Assembly: GCA_017614995.1 (NCBI GenBank)
Contig: JAGAAX010000010.1
Location: 62,001 to 126,000, forward strand
DNA: 64,000 bases
Source of the DNA: Spirochaetaceae bacterium
Lineage (GTDB): Bacteria; Spirochaetota; Spirochaetia; Treponematales; Treponemataceae
Reading direction: 5' to 3'
Below the pieces are notes generated by a model. That model did no database searches and was not told the origin of the DNA. It saw only the letters and a list, made by a program, of their open reading frames with translations. Made by a program: the position numbers and the translations under genes. Shown here piece by piece: positions 16,435 through 24,655 of this stretch (position 1 is the stretch's first letter; every line of letters starts with the position of its first letter).

Positions 16435-18789
16435 TTATTTTTTCAGAAGGGCGGCAAACGGGTTGTATGTCATGCCGTCGTCTGAACCCGAATAGCTGCG
16501 CTGCGGGCGGTCTGACTTTTTGAAGTCCTTAGGCTTGTCGCCTGCCTTGCGTACAACAACGCGCTTTTTGCCGCCTTCAGAAGAGCCGCCCTGTTTTGGC
16601 GCACCGCTTCTGGCAGATTCGCTCTTAAGAGAAAGGCTTATGCGGCGTCTGTCGCTGTCAAGTCCGATAATTCTGAATTCTTTTACGTCACCAACTTTCA
16701 AAACGTCCATCGGGTCTGAAACAAACGAGTCGCTCAACTCTGAAATGTGAATCAAGCCTGTTTCGTGAAGCCCGATGTCAACAAATGCGCCGAAGTCTAC
16801 GACGTTTTTGATTTTGCCCGTAACTTTCATGCCTTCTTTCAAGTCTTCAAACTGAAGAACGCCTTTCTGCATAATCGGTGCAGGGTAGTCGTCGCGCGGG
16901 TCGCGGTTCGGTTTTTGAAGTTCTTCGATAATGTCGTTGAGCGTTGTTTCGCCGAGCTTATATTTTTCGCACAAAGTTTTGCGTGTTTCTGCGCTGATTT
17001 TGTCGCCTGTTTTTACAGATTTGTACACTTCGCGGGCAACATCATAATTTTCAGGGTGAACCCAAGTGTTGTCGAGCGGGTCTGCGCTTTCGGCGATTTT
17101 CAAGAAGCCGGCACACTGTTCAAAAGCTTTTGGTCCAAGTCCCGGAACTTTTTTCAAGTCTTCGCGGCTTTTGATTTTTCCGTTTGCGTCGCGGTAAGCT
17201 ACAATTTTTTTAGCTGTGCTTGAGTTGATGCCTGAAACGTATTTCAAAAGCATGTAGCTTGCTGTGTTCAAGTTTACGCCGACATTGTTTACAACTGAAC
17301 TTACAACCTCGTCGAGCTGTTCGGCGAGCTTTTTCTGGTTTACGTCATGCTGATAAAGGCCTACGCCGATGGCTTTCGGGTCAATTTTGCAAAGCTCGGC
17401 AAGCGGGTCTTGAAGGCGGCGTCCCATAGAAATTGCGCCGCGAACCATAACGTCAAGATCCGGGAATTCTTCTGTTCCGATCGGGCTTGCAGAATAAACT
17501 GAAGCGCCTGACTCGTCTACAACGGTGTATTCTACGTCGCTGTTTGCGTAGTTTTCGCTTATAACCTTACTTACAATAGCCTGAACTTCCTGGCTGCCTG
17601 TGCCGTTGCCGACGGCGAGAACCTGAATGTCGTACTTGTCGATTGCGTCATTGATTAAATCATAAGCTTCTTTCGGATTCTGTTCCTGAAAGATTTTGAA
17701 AAAGCCCAAGTATTTGCCGGTTTCGTCCAGAGCGGCGCATTTTGTGCCGTTTCGGTAGCCCGGGTCAATGCCGAGAACGCGGCTGCCCTTAATCGGCTGT
17801 GTCATCAAAAGATTTTTGAGGTTCTCGCTGAAAACGCCTATGCCATGTGCATCTGCCTCGTCTGTTTCATCGCTTCGGATTTCGCGCACAACAGACGGAG
17901 AAAGCAGGCGTACAACGCCGTCCTCGATAGCTTCTTTATGATAATGATTGTTGATTTTCTCATGTTTCTGAAGCAGCTCAACAGCCGAATCAACATCTAC
18001 ATCGATTGTAACTTCAAGCGCACCTTCACGTTCTGCGCGGTTAATCGCAAGAATTCTGTGCGGCTTAACCTGATTGAGCGGTTCTTTGTAGTCCCAGTAC
18101 ATCTGGTAAGTTGAAACTTTCTGCGCCTGCTCTTCGTCCTGTCCTTCCGGCACAATTCCCTTTGTTATAATGTTGCCGCTTGTCATATAAAGATTGTGAA
18201 CGGCTTCGCGGTTTTTGGCTTCCTGGCTTACGCGCTCTGCAATAATGTCTTTTGCACCAGCAAGTGCGTCAGCAGCAGATTCTACGTTAAGAGCCGGATC
18301 TTCGTTGTCAGTCTTAATATATTTTTCAGCTTCTTTTTCGATTTCGGCGTCGTTCATTTCAAGCATTGCGTCTGCAAGCGGTTCAAGACCTTTTTCAGCT
18401 GCAACCATGCCTCGTGTCTTCTTCTTTTTCTTGAACGGTGCCCAGATGTCCTCAAGTGCAGCCAAAGTTGTGGCTGCCATAATTGCTTCGTACAGACTGT
18501 CTGTAAGCTTGCCCTGCGCAAAAACGCCTTTTACAATTTCTATGCGGCGTTCTTCAAGATTTTTATATGATTTGTAAGAGTGGTCAATGTTCAAAACCTG
18601 AACTTCATCAAGATTCCCGGTTTTGTCTTTACGGTAACGGCTGATAAAAGCTACAGTACAGTCCTCTTCAAAAAGGCTTATTACAGCGCTGACCTGCTGT
18701 AGCTGAATGTTCAATTCTCCTGCGATTTTTTTCATGATGTCAACTTCGTTTACAACGAGCGCATCGACAGATTCTTGTGTGAATTCCAT
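16435..18789 (-). CDS. tex: Tex-family S1 RNA-binding transcription accessory protein
   Basis: 784 residues, the normal size. Domains in order: N-terminal helical Tex domain (1-330), YqgF/RuvC-like nuclease fold beginning VLGIDPGYRNGTKCAALD (about residue 340), helix-hairpin-helix segments (about 500-570, LKKVPGLGPKAFEQCAGFL), and an S1 OB fold (about 655-725, VDFGAFVDIGLHETGLIHISEL). The tail is basic. The ATG follows GGAGAAATA. Tex binds nucleic acid and is linked to transcription and toxin-gene expression in several bacteria. The 444 bases upstream contain a structured repeat rather than an obvious promoter. Confidence 0.95.
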   Translation of the reverse strand: MEFTQESVDALVVNEVDIMKKIAGELNIQLQQVSAVISLFEEDCTVAFISRYRKDKTGNLDEVQVLNIDHSYKSYKNLEERRIEIVKGVFAQGKLTDSLYEAIMAATTLAALEDIWAPFKKKKKTRGMVAAEKGLEPLADAMLEMNDAEIEKEAEKYIKTDNEDPALNVESAADALAGAKDIIAERVSQEAKNREAVHNLYMTSGNIITKGIVPEGQDEEQAQKVSTYQMYWDYKEPLNQVKPHRILAINRAEREGALEVTIDVDVDSAVELLQKHEKINNHYHKEAIEDGVVRLLSPSVVREIRSDETDEADAHGIGVFSENLKNLLMTQPIKGSRVLGIDPGYRNGTKCAALDETGKYLGFFKIFQEQNPKEAYDLINDAIDKYDIQVLAVGNGTGSQEVQAIVSKVISENYANSDVEYTVVDESGASVYSASPIGTEEFPDLDVMVRGAISMGRRLQDPLAELCKIDPKAIGVGLYQHDVNQKKLAEQLDEVVSSVVNNVGVNLNTASYMLLKYVSGINSSTAKKIVAYRDANGKIKSREDLKKVPGLGPKAFEQCAGFLKIAESADPLDNTWVHPENYDVAREVYKSVKTGDKISAETRKTLCEKYKLGETTLNDIIEELQKPNRDPRDDYPAPIMQKGVLQFEDLKEGMKVTGKIKNVVDFGAFVDIGLHETGLIHISELSDSFVSDPMDVLKVGDVKEFRIIGLDSDRRRISLSLKSESARSGAPKQGGSSEGGKKRVVVRKAGDKPKDFKKSDRPQRSYSGSDDGMTYNPFAALLKK

Positions 18790-18941
18790 TATTTCTCCTA
18801 TAAAGCAGTCATACCAAATGAATGCAGGAACAAATAATAAGGAAAAATGGGTAAAATTACAATAAGGGCAAGGGAGGAAACCAGCTCAGAGTCCCGGGTG
18901 CGCATAAGTTCATTCTACGGAATAGCTAATCTGGCGCACCA

Positions 18942-19083
18942 CTGCAAGTTTCGCGCTCCGCGCAAAACTTGAAAGATTGTGTACAACGGCTCACTTTTGG
19001 GGGTGTATACACAAGCTGTCGGTTTTGCGAAAGCAAAAAGTGACATTTCCGTCAGCCAAAAGCCAAACGGAATCGTTGTGCAC
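18942..19083. repeat. Structured intergenic element: type-2 hairpin plus nested helices
   Basis: Helices visible in order: AAGTTTCGCG/CGCAAAACTT (18946-18955 with 18961-18970); GTGTACAACG/CGTTGTGCAC (18979-18988 with 19074-19083) enclosing about 85 bases; the self-palindrome GTGTATACAC (19003-19012); CACTTTT/AAAAGTG (18992-18998 with 19036-19042); TTTTGC-GAAA-GCAAAA with a GNRA-type loop (19023-19038); and TTCCGT/ACGGAA (19047-19052 with 19067-19072). The two helices sharing 19036-19038 cannot both form fully. It may be a small RNA or a palindromic mobile repeat. 18790-18941 shows nothing else. Confidence 0.6.
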
Positions 19084-19088
19084 CATGC

Positions 19089-19186
19089 AAGAGTCTGCGT
19101 AGGCGGGTTTTGGCGCGCAAAAAATTCTGCAGGCACGAAGTGCCGAAGCCTTTTTGCGTGACGGAATTCGCCGAGAGCAGGCTCTT
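19089..19186. repeat. Type-1 structured repeat, 98 bp, copy 1
   Basis: Ends are inverted: AAGAGTCTGC and GCAGGCTCTT. Inside are CGCAAAAA/TTTTTGCG and GGCAC-GAA-GTGCC, forming one long imperfect hairpin. It matches 52758-52855 almost base for base and is the same length and orientation. It directly follows the structured element at 18942-19083. Confidence 0.8.
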
Positions 19187-19233
19187 GGCTGATGTAGTTT
19201 CTGTATTGTTTTTTTACGCTGAAGCCACAGGGC

Positions 19234-20121
19234 TTACGTTTGGCTTTCGTTTTGTTTGCAGATTAGGGTCATTGGCTTTACGCCGAAGATTGAGGCTATG
19301 GCGGGGCATTTCGCCATGAGCAGATAAAAGAGGTTCGGGCTGTCGCAAGGGTAGAGGCTTTCAAAGTTGCCCTGTCCCTTCGCGATTATGACGTCGGCGT
19401 TGTTAAAGTGCTCAAGGAATTCAGCTGAAACTGTAGAAAGCACTGTGCCGGCCGCCTTGCTTCCGTTTGAAATGACTTCGGCAGTTTCTTTCATGTTCAC
19501 AGCTTCTGCGTCTGTCAAAGTAACGTCGTTCAGAACGGCGTAGCCCCTTACAGCATAAGTGCTGCTAACGCGCGGAAACAGTTCCTTTATAACCTGAATA
19601 AAAATCTTATCCAGTGCAATTTCGCCTGAATTATCGCCTATGTACAGAACAGACTTTGCATTTTTCAGCTTTTCAAAGAGGCGGCTTCTGTCATCAACAG
19701 AAAACGGAACAAGCGATGTTTTTTCGGCATTGCTCCAAAAAGCTTTTTCGTCAAAATAGTCGGCGGCTGCAAGGTCTATAAGATTTCCGTAAATGGCGAA
19801 AAACAGTGACTTGCTGAATTTCGCCATATCATCGGGCTGGCTGTATATAATAGAAAGCACTTTGTCTTTTTGCGAGAGCACATCTCTGTCATATTTCAGT
19901 TTGAGCTGCCCGTAAACGTCGCGGAAGCCAATTTCTTTTTCCAGAATATTCCAAGTTTCGCCGATGATTTCCGGCGTACATTTTGAATAATCAGCTTCTG
20001 CAAGCTGCACAAGAACTTGGCGCAAAATGCCCTGTGCCTTTGTTTTTTCGATTTTCAGCAGAGAAGTAACCTGTGCAACCTGCCGCACAATGCACGACGA
20101 ACAGCTTAAAATAAATTCCAT
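19234..20121 (-). CDS. DUF89-family metal-dependent phosphatase (damage-control type)
   Basis: 295 residues. The N-terminus has the CxxC motif SCSSCIVRQ found in prokaryotic DUF89 proteins. The metal site is formed by YIGDNSGEIALDK (Asp and Asn), AVRGYAVLNDVTLTDA and IIAKGQGNFE. The family dephosphorylates damaged or overflow phosphometabolites. The ATG at 20121 is chosen over an in-frame ATG at 20148 because family members start only a few residues before the CxxC pair. No clear ribosome binding site exists for either. The actual substrate is unknown. Confidence 0.82.
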   Translation of the reverse strand: MEFILSCSSCIVRQVAQVTSLLKIEKTKAQGILRQVLVQLAEADYSKCTPEIIGETWNILEKEIGFRDVYGQLKLKYDRDVLSQKDKVLSIIYSQPDDMAKFSKSLFFAIYGNLIDLAAADYFDEKAFWSNAEKTSLVPFSVDDRSRLFEKLKNAKSVLYIGDNSGEIALDKIFIQVIKELFPRVSSTYAVRGYAVLNDVTLTDAEAVNMKETAEVISNGSKAAGTVLSTVSAEFLEHFNNADVIIAKGQGNFESLYPCDSPNLFYLLMAKCPAIASIFGVKPMTLICKQNESQT

Positions 20122-20202
20122 GCAGGGAAAATAGCATAAAAAAAGCATTCAAGTCTATTCATAAAAGCAGAATTTTTCAGAATCGTGTTTTTGCAATATT
20201 GC

Positions 20203-20232
20203 TTGATAATCGTAATGCAATTTGCTTATAAT
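20203..20232 (+). promoter_or_regulatory. Predicted promoter of the MBOAT gene, leaderless geometry
   Basis: TTGATA (20203-20208), 18 bases, perfect TATAAT (20227-20232). The ATG lies five bases further on and no Shine-Dalgarno sequence fits between. Confidence 0.6.
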
Positions 20233-20237
20233 AGCGT

Positions 20238-21791
20238 ATGCTTTTTAACAGCGTTCAGTTTTACGCCTTTTTTTTAGTTATATCTGTTCTTTATTTTGTA
20301 TGTACTCACAAAATTAAAAAGAATCTGTACAGCCGTCTCCTTCTGCTGGTGGCAAGTCTTTTCTTTTATGCGTGCTGGAATCCGGCTTATCTGCTGCTTA
20401 TTCTGACTTCGGTTGTAATAACTTGGCTGAGCGGCCTTTTAATGGAAAAAACTGATTTGTCTGGCGCAAATCCGCTGCTTAAAAAGAAGCTTATACTTGC
20501 AGGTTCGCTTACAATAAATCTACTGATTCTGTTTTTCTTCAAATATTACGGCTTTTTTTCGGATTCGGTTCAGTTTGTCTGTGCAAAAGCAGGCTTGCAG
20601 CCAAAGATACCGGCTTTTTCTGTGCTGCTGCCTGTCGGCATAAGCTTTTATACTTTTCAGGCTCTCGGTTATTCAATTGACGTTTACCGAGGAACAATAA
20701 AAGCTGAGCACAATTTTATAACTTATGCGCTTTTTGTTACGTTTTTTCCGCAGCTTGTCGCCGGACCTATCGAGCGTTCAGGCAATCTGCTTCCGCAGTT
20801 TAAGGTTGACCACACTTTTGATTATGACAGAGTTGTTGACGGTCTCAAGCTTATGGCTTATGGCATGTTCAAAAAAGTAGTTGTCGCAGGTCAGCTTGCC
20901 AAATATGTAGACAAGGCTTATGCCGACATTGCAGGTTCTTCCGGCACAGCAATTGCAATTGCTACAGTATTTTTTGCTTTTCAGATTTTGTGCGACTTTT
21001 CGGGCTATTCTGATATAGCGATTGGCGCAGCGAAAGTTCTGGGCTTTAATTTGATGCGCAACTTTGAGCGGCCGTATTTTTCAAAAAGCATAGCGGAATT
21101 CTGGCGGCGCTGGCATATTTCGCTTTCTACATGGTTTAAGGATTATGTATACATTCCGCTTGGTGGCAGCCGGTGCAGTACTGCAAGGTGCTGCTTCAAT
21201 CTTTTTGTCACTTTCTTGATAAGCGGTTTGTGGCATGGTGCTGCGTTTCATTTTGTGCTTTGGGGCGCGCTGCATGGGCTTTATCAGGTTTTCGGCGTGC
21301 TTACAAAGCCGCTGCGTGCTACATTTCTCCGCAAAGTACACATCATTTCTGAAGACGGAAAAACAAAACGCTGGTGGCAGTTTGTTCAGGCTGCATTTAC
21401 ATTTGCGCTTGTCTGCCTTGCGTGGATTTTCTTTAGGGCATCAACAACGGCAGAAGCTCTGCTTGCCTTAAAAAAGGTGTTCTTTGCTCCAAAAGAGATT
21501 ATTCAGTCTGTGACAGGGCTTTTAAACGGCACACTCGGTTTCGGCGAAGGATTTTTCCGTCCGTATACGCTTGGACTGAAAAAAATCACATTGCTTTCTT
21601 GTGTGCTGTATATTGCTGTTATAGCGGTTATTTCTTTTATTACCAGAAACCGAAACGGCCGCGAGCTTATAAAGGAAAAGCCGCTGCCTGTGCGCTGGTT
21701 CTTGTATTATGCAGTTGTTGCATCTGTCTTTTATTTTATGGTCGATGCAGGGCTTTTTGAAGCCGCAGAATTCATTTATTTTCAGTTTTAG
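20238..21791 (+). CDS. MBOAT O-acyltransferase (AlgI/DltB-like)
   Basis: 517 residues with about ten to twelve membrane segments. The MBOAT core is clear: SFYTFQALGYSIDVYRG, FPQLVAGPIER, FWRRWHISLSTWFKDYVYIPLGG and SGLWHGAAFHFVLWGALHG, which holds the conserved catalytic His. Family members move an acyl group, usually acetyl, across the membrane to an exported polymer or glycan. The next gene, 9 bases downstream, is an SGNH-fold protein, the usual partner that completes the transfer. The acceptor is unknown. Candidates are an envelope glycan or glycolipid. Predicted leaderless. Confidence 0.92.
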   Translation: MLFNSVQFYAFFLVISVLYFVCTHKIKKNLYSRLLLLVASLFFYACWNPAYLLLILTSVVITWLSGLLMEKTDLSGANPLLKKKLILAGSLTINLLILFFFKYYGFFSDSVQFVCAKAGLQPKIPAFSVLLPVGISFYTFQALGYSIDVYRGTIKAEHNFITYALFVTFFPQLVAGPIERSGNLLPQFKVDHTFDYDRVVDGLKLMAYGMFKKVVVAGQLAKYVDKAYADIAGSSGTAIAIATVFFAFQILCDFSGYSDIAIGAAKVLGFNLMRNFERPYFSKSIAEFWRRWHISLSTWFKDYVYIPLGGSRCSTARCCFNLFVTFLISGLWHGAAFHFVLWGALHGLYQVFGVLTKPLRATFLRKVHIISEDGKTKRWWQFVQAAFTFALVCLAWIFFRASTTAEALLALKKVFFAPKEIIQSVTGLLNGTLGFGEGFFRPYTLGLKKITLLSCVLYIAVIAVISFITRNRNGRELIKEKPLPVRWFLYYAVVASVFYFMVDAGLFEAAEFIYFQF

Positions 21792-21800
21792 GATTTTATA

Positions 21801-22724
21801 ATGAAAAGATTTCTAATTAAACTATCCTTAATAATTGTTCCTTTCATACTACTTCTTTTTGTATTGAATTTTGCTTATCTAAATTCATATTACTGGTTAG
21901 AACAGCGTGATGAAGCAAAATTTAGAAATGTTCCAGAGAATATTCAGCTTGCAAATTTAGGTTCTTCGCATGGTTTTTATACTTTTATTTATAATGATTT
22001 CCCAGAATATGTAACTTTTAATTTTGGGATGAAAGCACAGCATCATGTTTTTAATTATTATGTATTAAAACAATATTTGAATAATTTTTCGCAAAATTCT
22101 GTTGTCCTTATACCGATTTCTTATTTTGATGTAACAAGGATAATGAAGGAATATCATAGGAGATATTACACTTTTTTAGACAAAGAGAATTTGCCAGGTT
22201 GGAAAAAAACGGAATATATACTTTATAATTATTTCCCATTATTTACTGTAGGGAAAGCCTATAAAAGATTGTTGATAATGAACAAAAAAGAGATTGCGCC
22301 AGATTTTTTATCACGAACTAGAGAAGATTTTGTTTCTCACAGCGAATTCCTTTTTAATTGGTGGACGGCAAAAGATTCTGAAGAAAAGGGTGAGGAAGGT
22401 TTTCAATATAATATAGAAGCCGTGTCAAAAATCATAGATTTATGTTATGAACATAAGATAATTCCTGTTCTTGTAACTACCCCTCAGGCAGATGTATTGA
22501 ATGATTTATATGCACAGATTGATTTTTTCGATACTTTTTACCGCTTTACTGATACGCTTAAAGAAAAATATCCGGGGCTTGTCTATCTGGATTATTCTCA
22601 AAAACCAGAATATTCTTCGGATTATTCTCTGTTTCTTGATGCGACTCATCTTAACAAGAAAGGCGCAAAAAAGTTTACTGCACAGATTGTGCAGGACTTA
22701 AAAGATGCAGGTTTACTGCAATAA
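21801..22724 (+). CDS. SGNH-like membrane-anchored partner of the MBOAT acyltransferase
   Basis: 307 residues with one N-terminal membrane anchor (residues 5-27) and a periplasmic domain. LGSSHGFY (about residue 53) supplies a candidate Ser nucleophile, and LDATHLNKKGA near the C-terminus supplies the DxxH pair, as in DltD/AlgJ/AlgX-type proteins. Its base composition is distinctly more AT-rich than the MBOAT gene it follows by 9 bases. So this half of the pair may have been exchanged independently, perhaps in response to a variable acceptor. No transfer signature such as a repeat is seen. Confidence 0.75.
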   Translation: MKRFLIKLSLIIVPFILLLFVLNFAYLNSYYWLEQRDEAKFRNVPENIQLANLGSSHGFYTFIYNDFPEYVTFNFGMKAQHHVFNYYVLKQYLNNFSQNSVVLIPISYFDVTRIMKEYHRRYYTFLDKENLPGWKKTEYILYNYFPLFTVGKAYKRLLIMNKKEIAPDFLSRTREDFVSHSEFLFNWWTAKDSEEKGEEGFQYNIEAVSKIIDLCYEHKIIPVLVTTPQADVLNDLYAQIDFFDTFYRFTDTLKEKYPGLVYLDYSQKPEYSSDYSLFLDATHLNKKGAKKFTAQIVQDLKDAGLLQ

Positions 22725-22873
22725 TTTGTCCCTAATATAATTAACTTTTGCCTCTATTCCTTTGTTATATTTGCATAAATAACGGGTTTTTAATTGAAGA
22801 AGCCGCTGAATATGCATATAATTGTAGAAAATGGGGTTCTTTTCAGTTTTTTCCCCATTGTATAAGGAATAAG

Positions 22874-23770
22874 GTGAAGTTCCTGCACTGTTTGCCAGAC
22901 ACAAGAAAAGTTTCTCATTTTTTTAGGTGTTTTTCTAAAAAGACAAGAAAAACACTTGCTGAATGTATAATTCTGTGGCTTGTGTCTGTTTCTCTGCTTT
23001 TTGCGCAGGAAGAAACGGTGCTCGTAAAAAAGAACGAATACGGCGGCAAAACAGTCCAGTTTGTCTATGAAAAAGGCGACCAGTATTTTTCAAAGCTTGA
23101 GTCTTCTGTCTATTATTTTGACGGTGCCGGAAACGCGTGCCGCGTTATCCACAAATTTAACGAAAACCAGCAGCTTCTCAAAGGCTTTGCCGCCCAGGAA
23201 GAACGCCTTGAAGGCGGGCTTGTGCTTTCTTATAAGCTGACGCTTACGGCAAAGCAGCGCGCAGAGCAGGGGTTCGACTATCTTATAGAATATGTCGGCG
23301 AAGACGGCTCAATAATCAGAAAACAGTACGTCAAAGGCGAGTTGAGCCGCACAGAACAGACCGGCGCTTTTACAGATGTTTATCCGTTTTACGCGCTTGA
23401 TGTTCTTGAAAAATACCTTGCCGAAGACGAAACCCATGAGATTGTTTCAGAAAAAGCCGTATACAAATTCAGCGCGACATTCAGCCGCGGCAGAAGTTTT
23501 GTAGAATTCACTTCGGGCTTAAAAAACATTTCAGATAAAGAAAAAAACATGATTGCGGCTTACATGGACTGCTACAACCAGAGCCACCTCGCCAAGCTGT
23601 TTGTCAAAAAAGTGCAGGTCGAGTACGGCAGACGGACTTACACAGCTTTTGTGCAGGAGCAGCTTGTTCCTCATATAAAGAAGAAGAAAAAATGTCTGCT
23701 CTCGTATGGTGTAGTGGAATACAACGGTGAGTTGTGTCTGCTAGTTACCGCTGTAGGAAATTTGGATTAA
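22874..23770 (+). CDS. Exported protein of unknown function
   Basis: 298 residues from a GTG at 22874, which has AAGGA five bases upstream. The frame stays open back to 22748, but that stretch has poor coding character. After a long basic N-region there is a hydrophobic stretch ending SVSLLFAQEE, a plausible signal-peptidase site, so the protein is probably periplasmic. The mature part is rich in short beta-type segments (YEKGDQYFSKLESSVYYFDGAGN). I do not recognise the family. It precedes the sirtuin gene by 14 bases and may be co-transcribed. Confidence 0.65.
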   Translation: MKFLHCLPDTRKVSHFFRCFSKKTRKTLAECIILWLVSVSLLFAQEETVLVKKNEYGGKTVQFVYEKGDQYFSKLESSVYYFDGAGNACRVIHKFNENQQLLKGFAAQEERLEGGLVLSYKLTLTAKQRAEQGFDYLIEYVGEDGSIIRKQYVKGELSRTEQTGAFTDVYPFYALDVLEKYLAEDETHEIVSEKAVYKFSATFSRGRSFVEFTSGLKNISDKEKNMIAAYMDCYNQSHLAKLFVKKVQVEYGRRTYTAFVQEQLVPHIKKKKKCLLSYGVVEYNGELCLLVTAVGNLD

Positions 23771-23784
23771 CGGAGGAATTGAAA

Positions 23785-24528
23785 ATGCAGGAAAAACAGG
23801 ACAAAATCGGACAGTTGCAGAAAATCATTGACGAAAGCTCTTCCATTGTTTTCTTTGGCGGCGCTGGCGTCTCTACCGAAAGCGGAATCCCCGATTTCAG
23901 AAGCACGTCCGGGCTTTACCATCAGCAGTGGGCGTACCCTCCTGAAACAATTTTGTCGCACTCTTTTTTTGAAACAAAAACCGAAGAATTCTACAGATTC
24001 TACCGCGAAAAAATGCTCTGTCTTGACGCAGAACCAAATGCAGCGCACAAAGCTCTTGCAAAACTTGAAGAGAAGGGCAAGCTCAAGGCTGTTGTAACGC
24101 AGAACATAGACGGACTTCACCAAAAAGCCGGGAGCAAGACCGTATTTGAGCTTCACGGCAGTGTTTTGCGCAATTACTGCAAAATATGCGGTGCGTTTTA
24201 CGGCGCAGAATACATGAAAGACTACGATGGAGCTGTTCCGCACTGCAATAAAGGCTCGTGTCATGGTGTAATAAAGCCTGATGTTGTGCTTTACGAAGAA
24301 GGGCTCGACAATGCCGTAATTGAGGGCGCTGTATCGGCAATTTCCAGTGCAGACTGTCTTATTATTGGCGGAACTTCGCTTGTCGTTTATCCTGCGGCGG
24401 GGCTTGTGCGCTATTTTCATGGCAAATATCTTGTTCTGATAAACAAGTCGAGCACGTCTTACGATTCAAATGCAGATTTAATCATAAACGACCCGATTGG
24501 TGAAGTTTTTGCAAAATTAAAAATTTGA
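23785..24528 (+). CDS. cobB: NAD-dependent protein deacylase (sirtuin)
   Basis: 247 residues, standard size. Motifs: GGAGVSTESGIPDFR (NAD-binding loop, residues 24-39), TQNIDGLH, ELHGSV with the catalytic His, and a zinc ribbon with Cys pairs CKIC and CNKGSC. GGTSLVVYPAAGL closes the Rossmann fold. It removes acyl groups from lysines using NAD and often controls acetyl-CoA synthetase. The ATG follows GGAGG by 8 bases; an in-frame ATG at 23734 would overlap the upstream gene and lacks a site. The stop lies in a weak hairpin AAATTTG/CAAATTT. Confidence 0.93.
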   Translation: MQEKQDKIGQLQKIIDESSSIVFFGGAGVSTESGIPDFRSTSGLYHQQWAYPPETILSHSFFETKTEEFYRFYREKMLCLDAEPNAAHKALAKLEEKGKLKAVVTQNIDGLHQKAGSKTVFELHGSVLRNYCKICGAFYGAEYMKDYDGAVPHCNKGSCHGVIKPDVVLYEEGLDNAVIEGAVSAISSADCLIIGGTSLVVYPAAGLVRYFHGKYLVLINKSSTSYDSNADLIINDPIGEVFAKLKI

Positions 24529-24567
24529 AACGTTTGACAAATTTGCGATTTTTGTAAAACAAAGTCG

Positions 24568-24603
24568 TTGACACTTAATCAGCATAAGCGTTAAGCTGAA
24601 TTA
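24568..24603 (+). promoter_or_regulatory. Promoter with overlapping dyad operator before the acyltransferase gene
   Basis: TTGACA (24568-24573) is followed after 17 bases by a poor -10, TTAAGC. An inverted repeat covers this region: TTAATCAGCATAA (24575-24587), GCG, TTAAGCTGAATTA (24591-24603), 10 of 13 positions paired. A repressor bound here would block the promoter. Confidence 0.5.
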
Positions 24604-24655
24604 TTAAAAATGCTTTAGAGCGCGGGAACACTTCCGCTGTGCTTTTGGAGGATTT

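Noticed and set aside
18880-18940. Possible tRNA-like stretch
   Set aside because: It contains a GTCCCGGGTGCG string but no acceptor pairing, anticodon arm or T-loop at proper spacing.
23767-24420. Long open frame on the minus strand opposite the sirtuin gene
   Set aside because: It lies wholly inside a well-supported sirtuin gene, has basic, Cys/His-scattered composition typical of antisense frames, and has no ribosome site.
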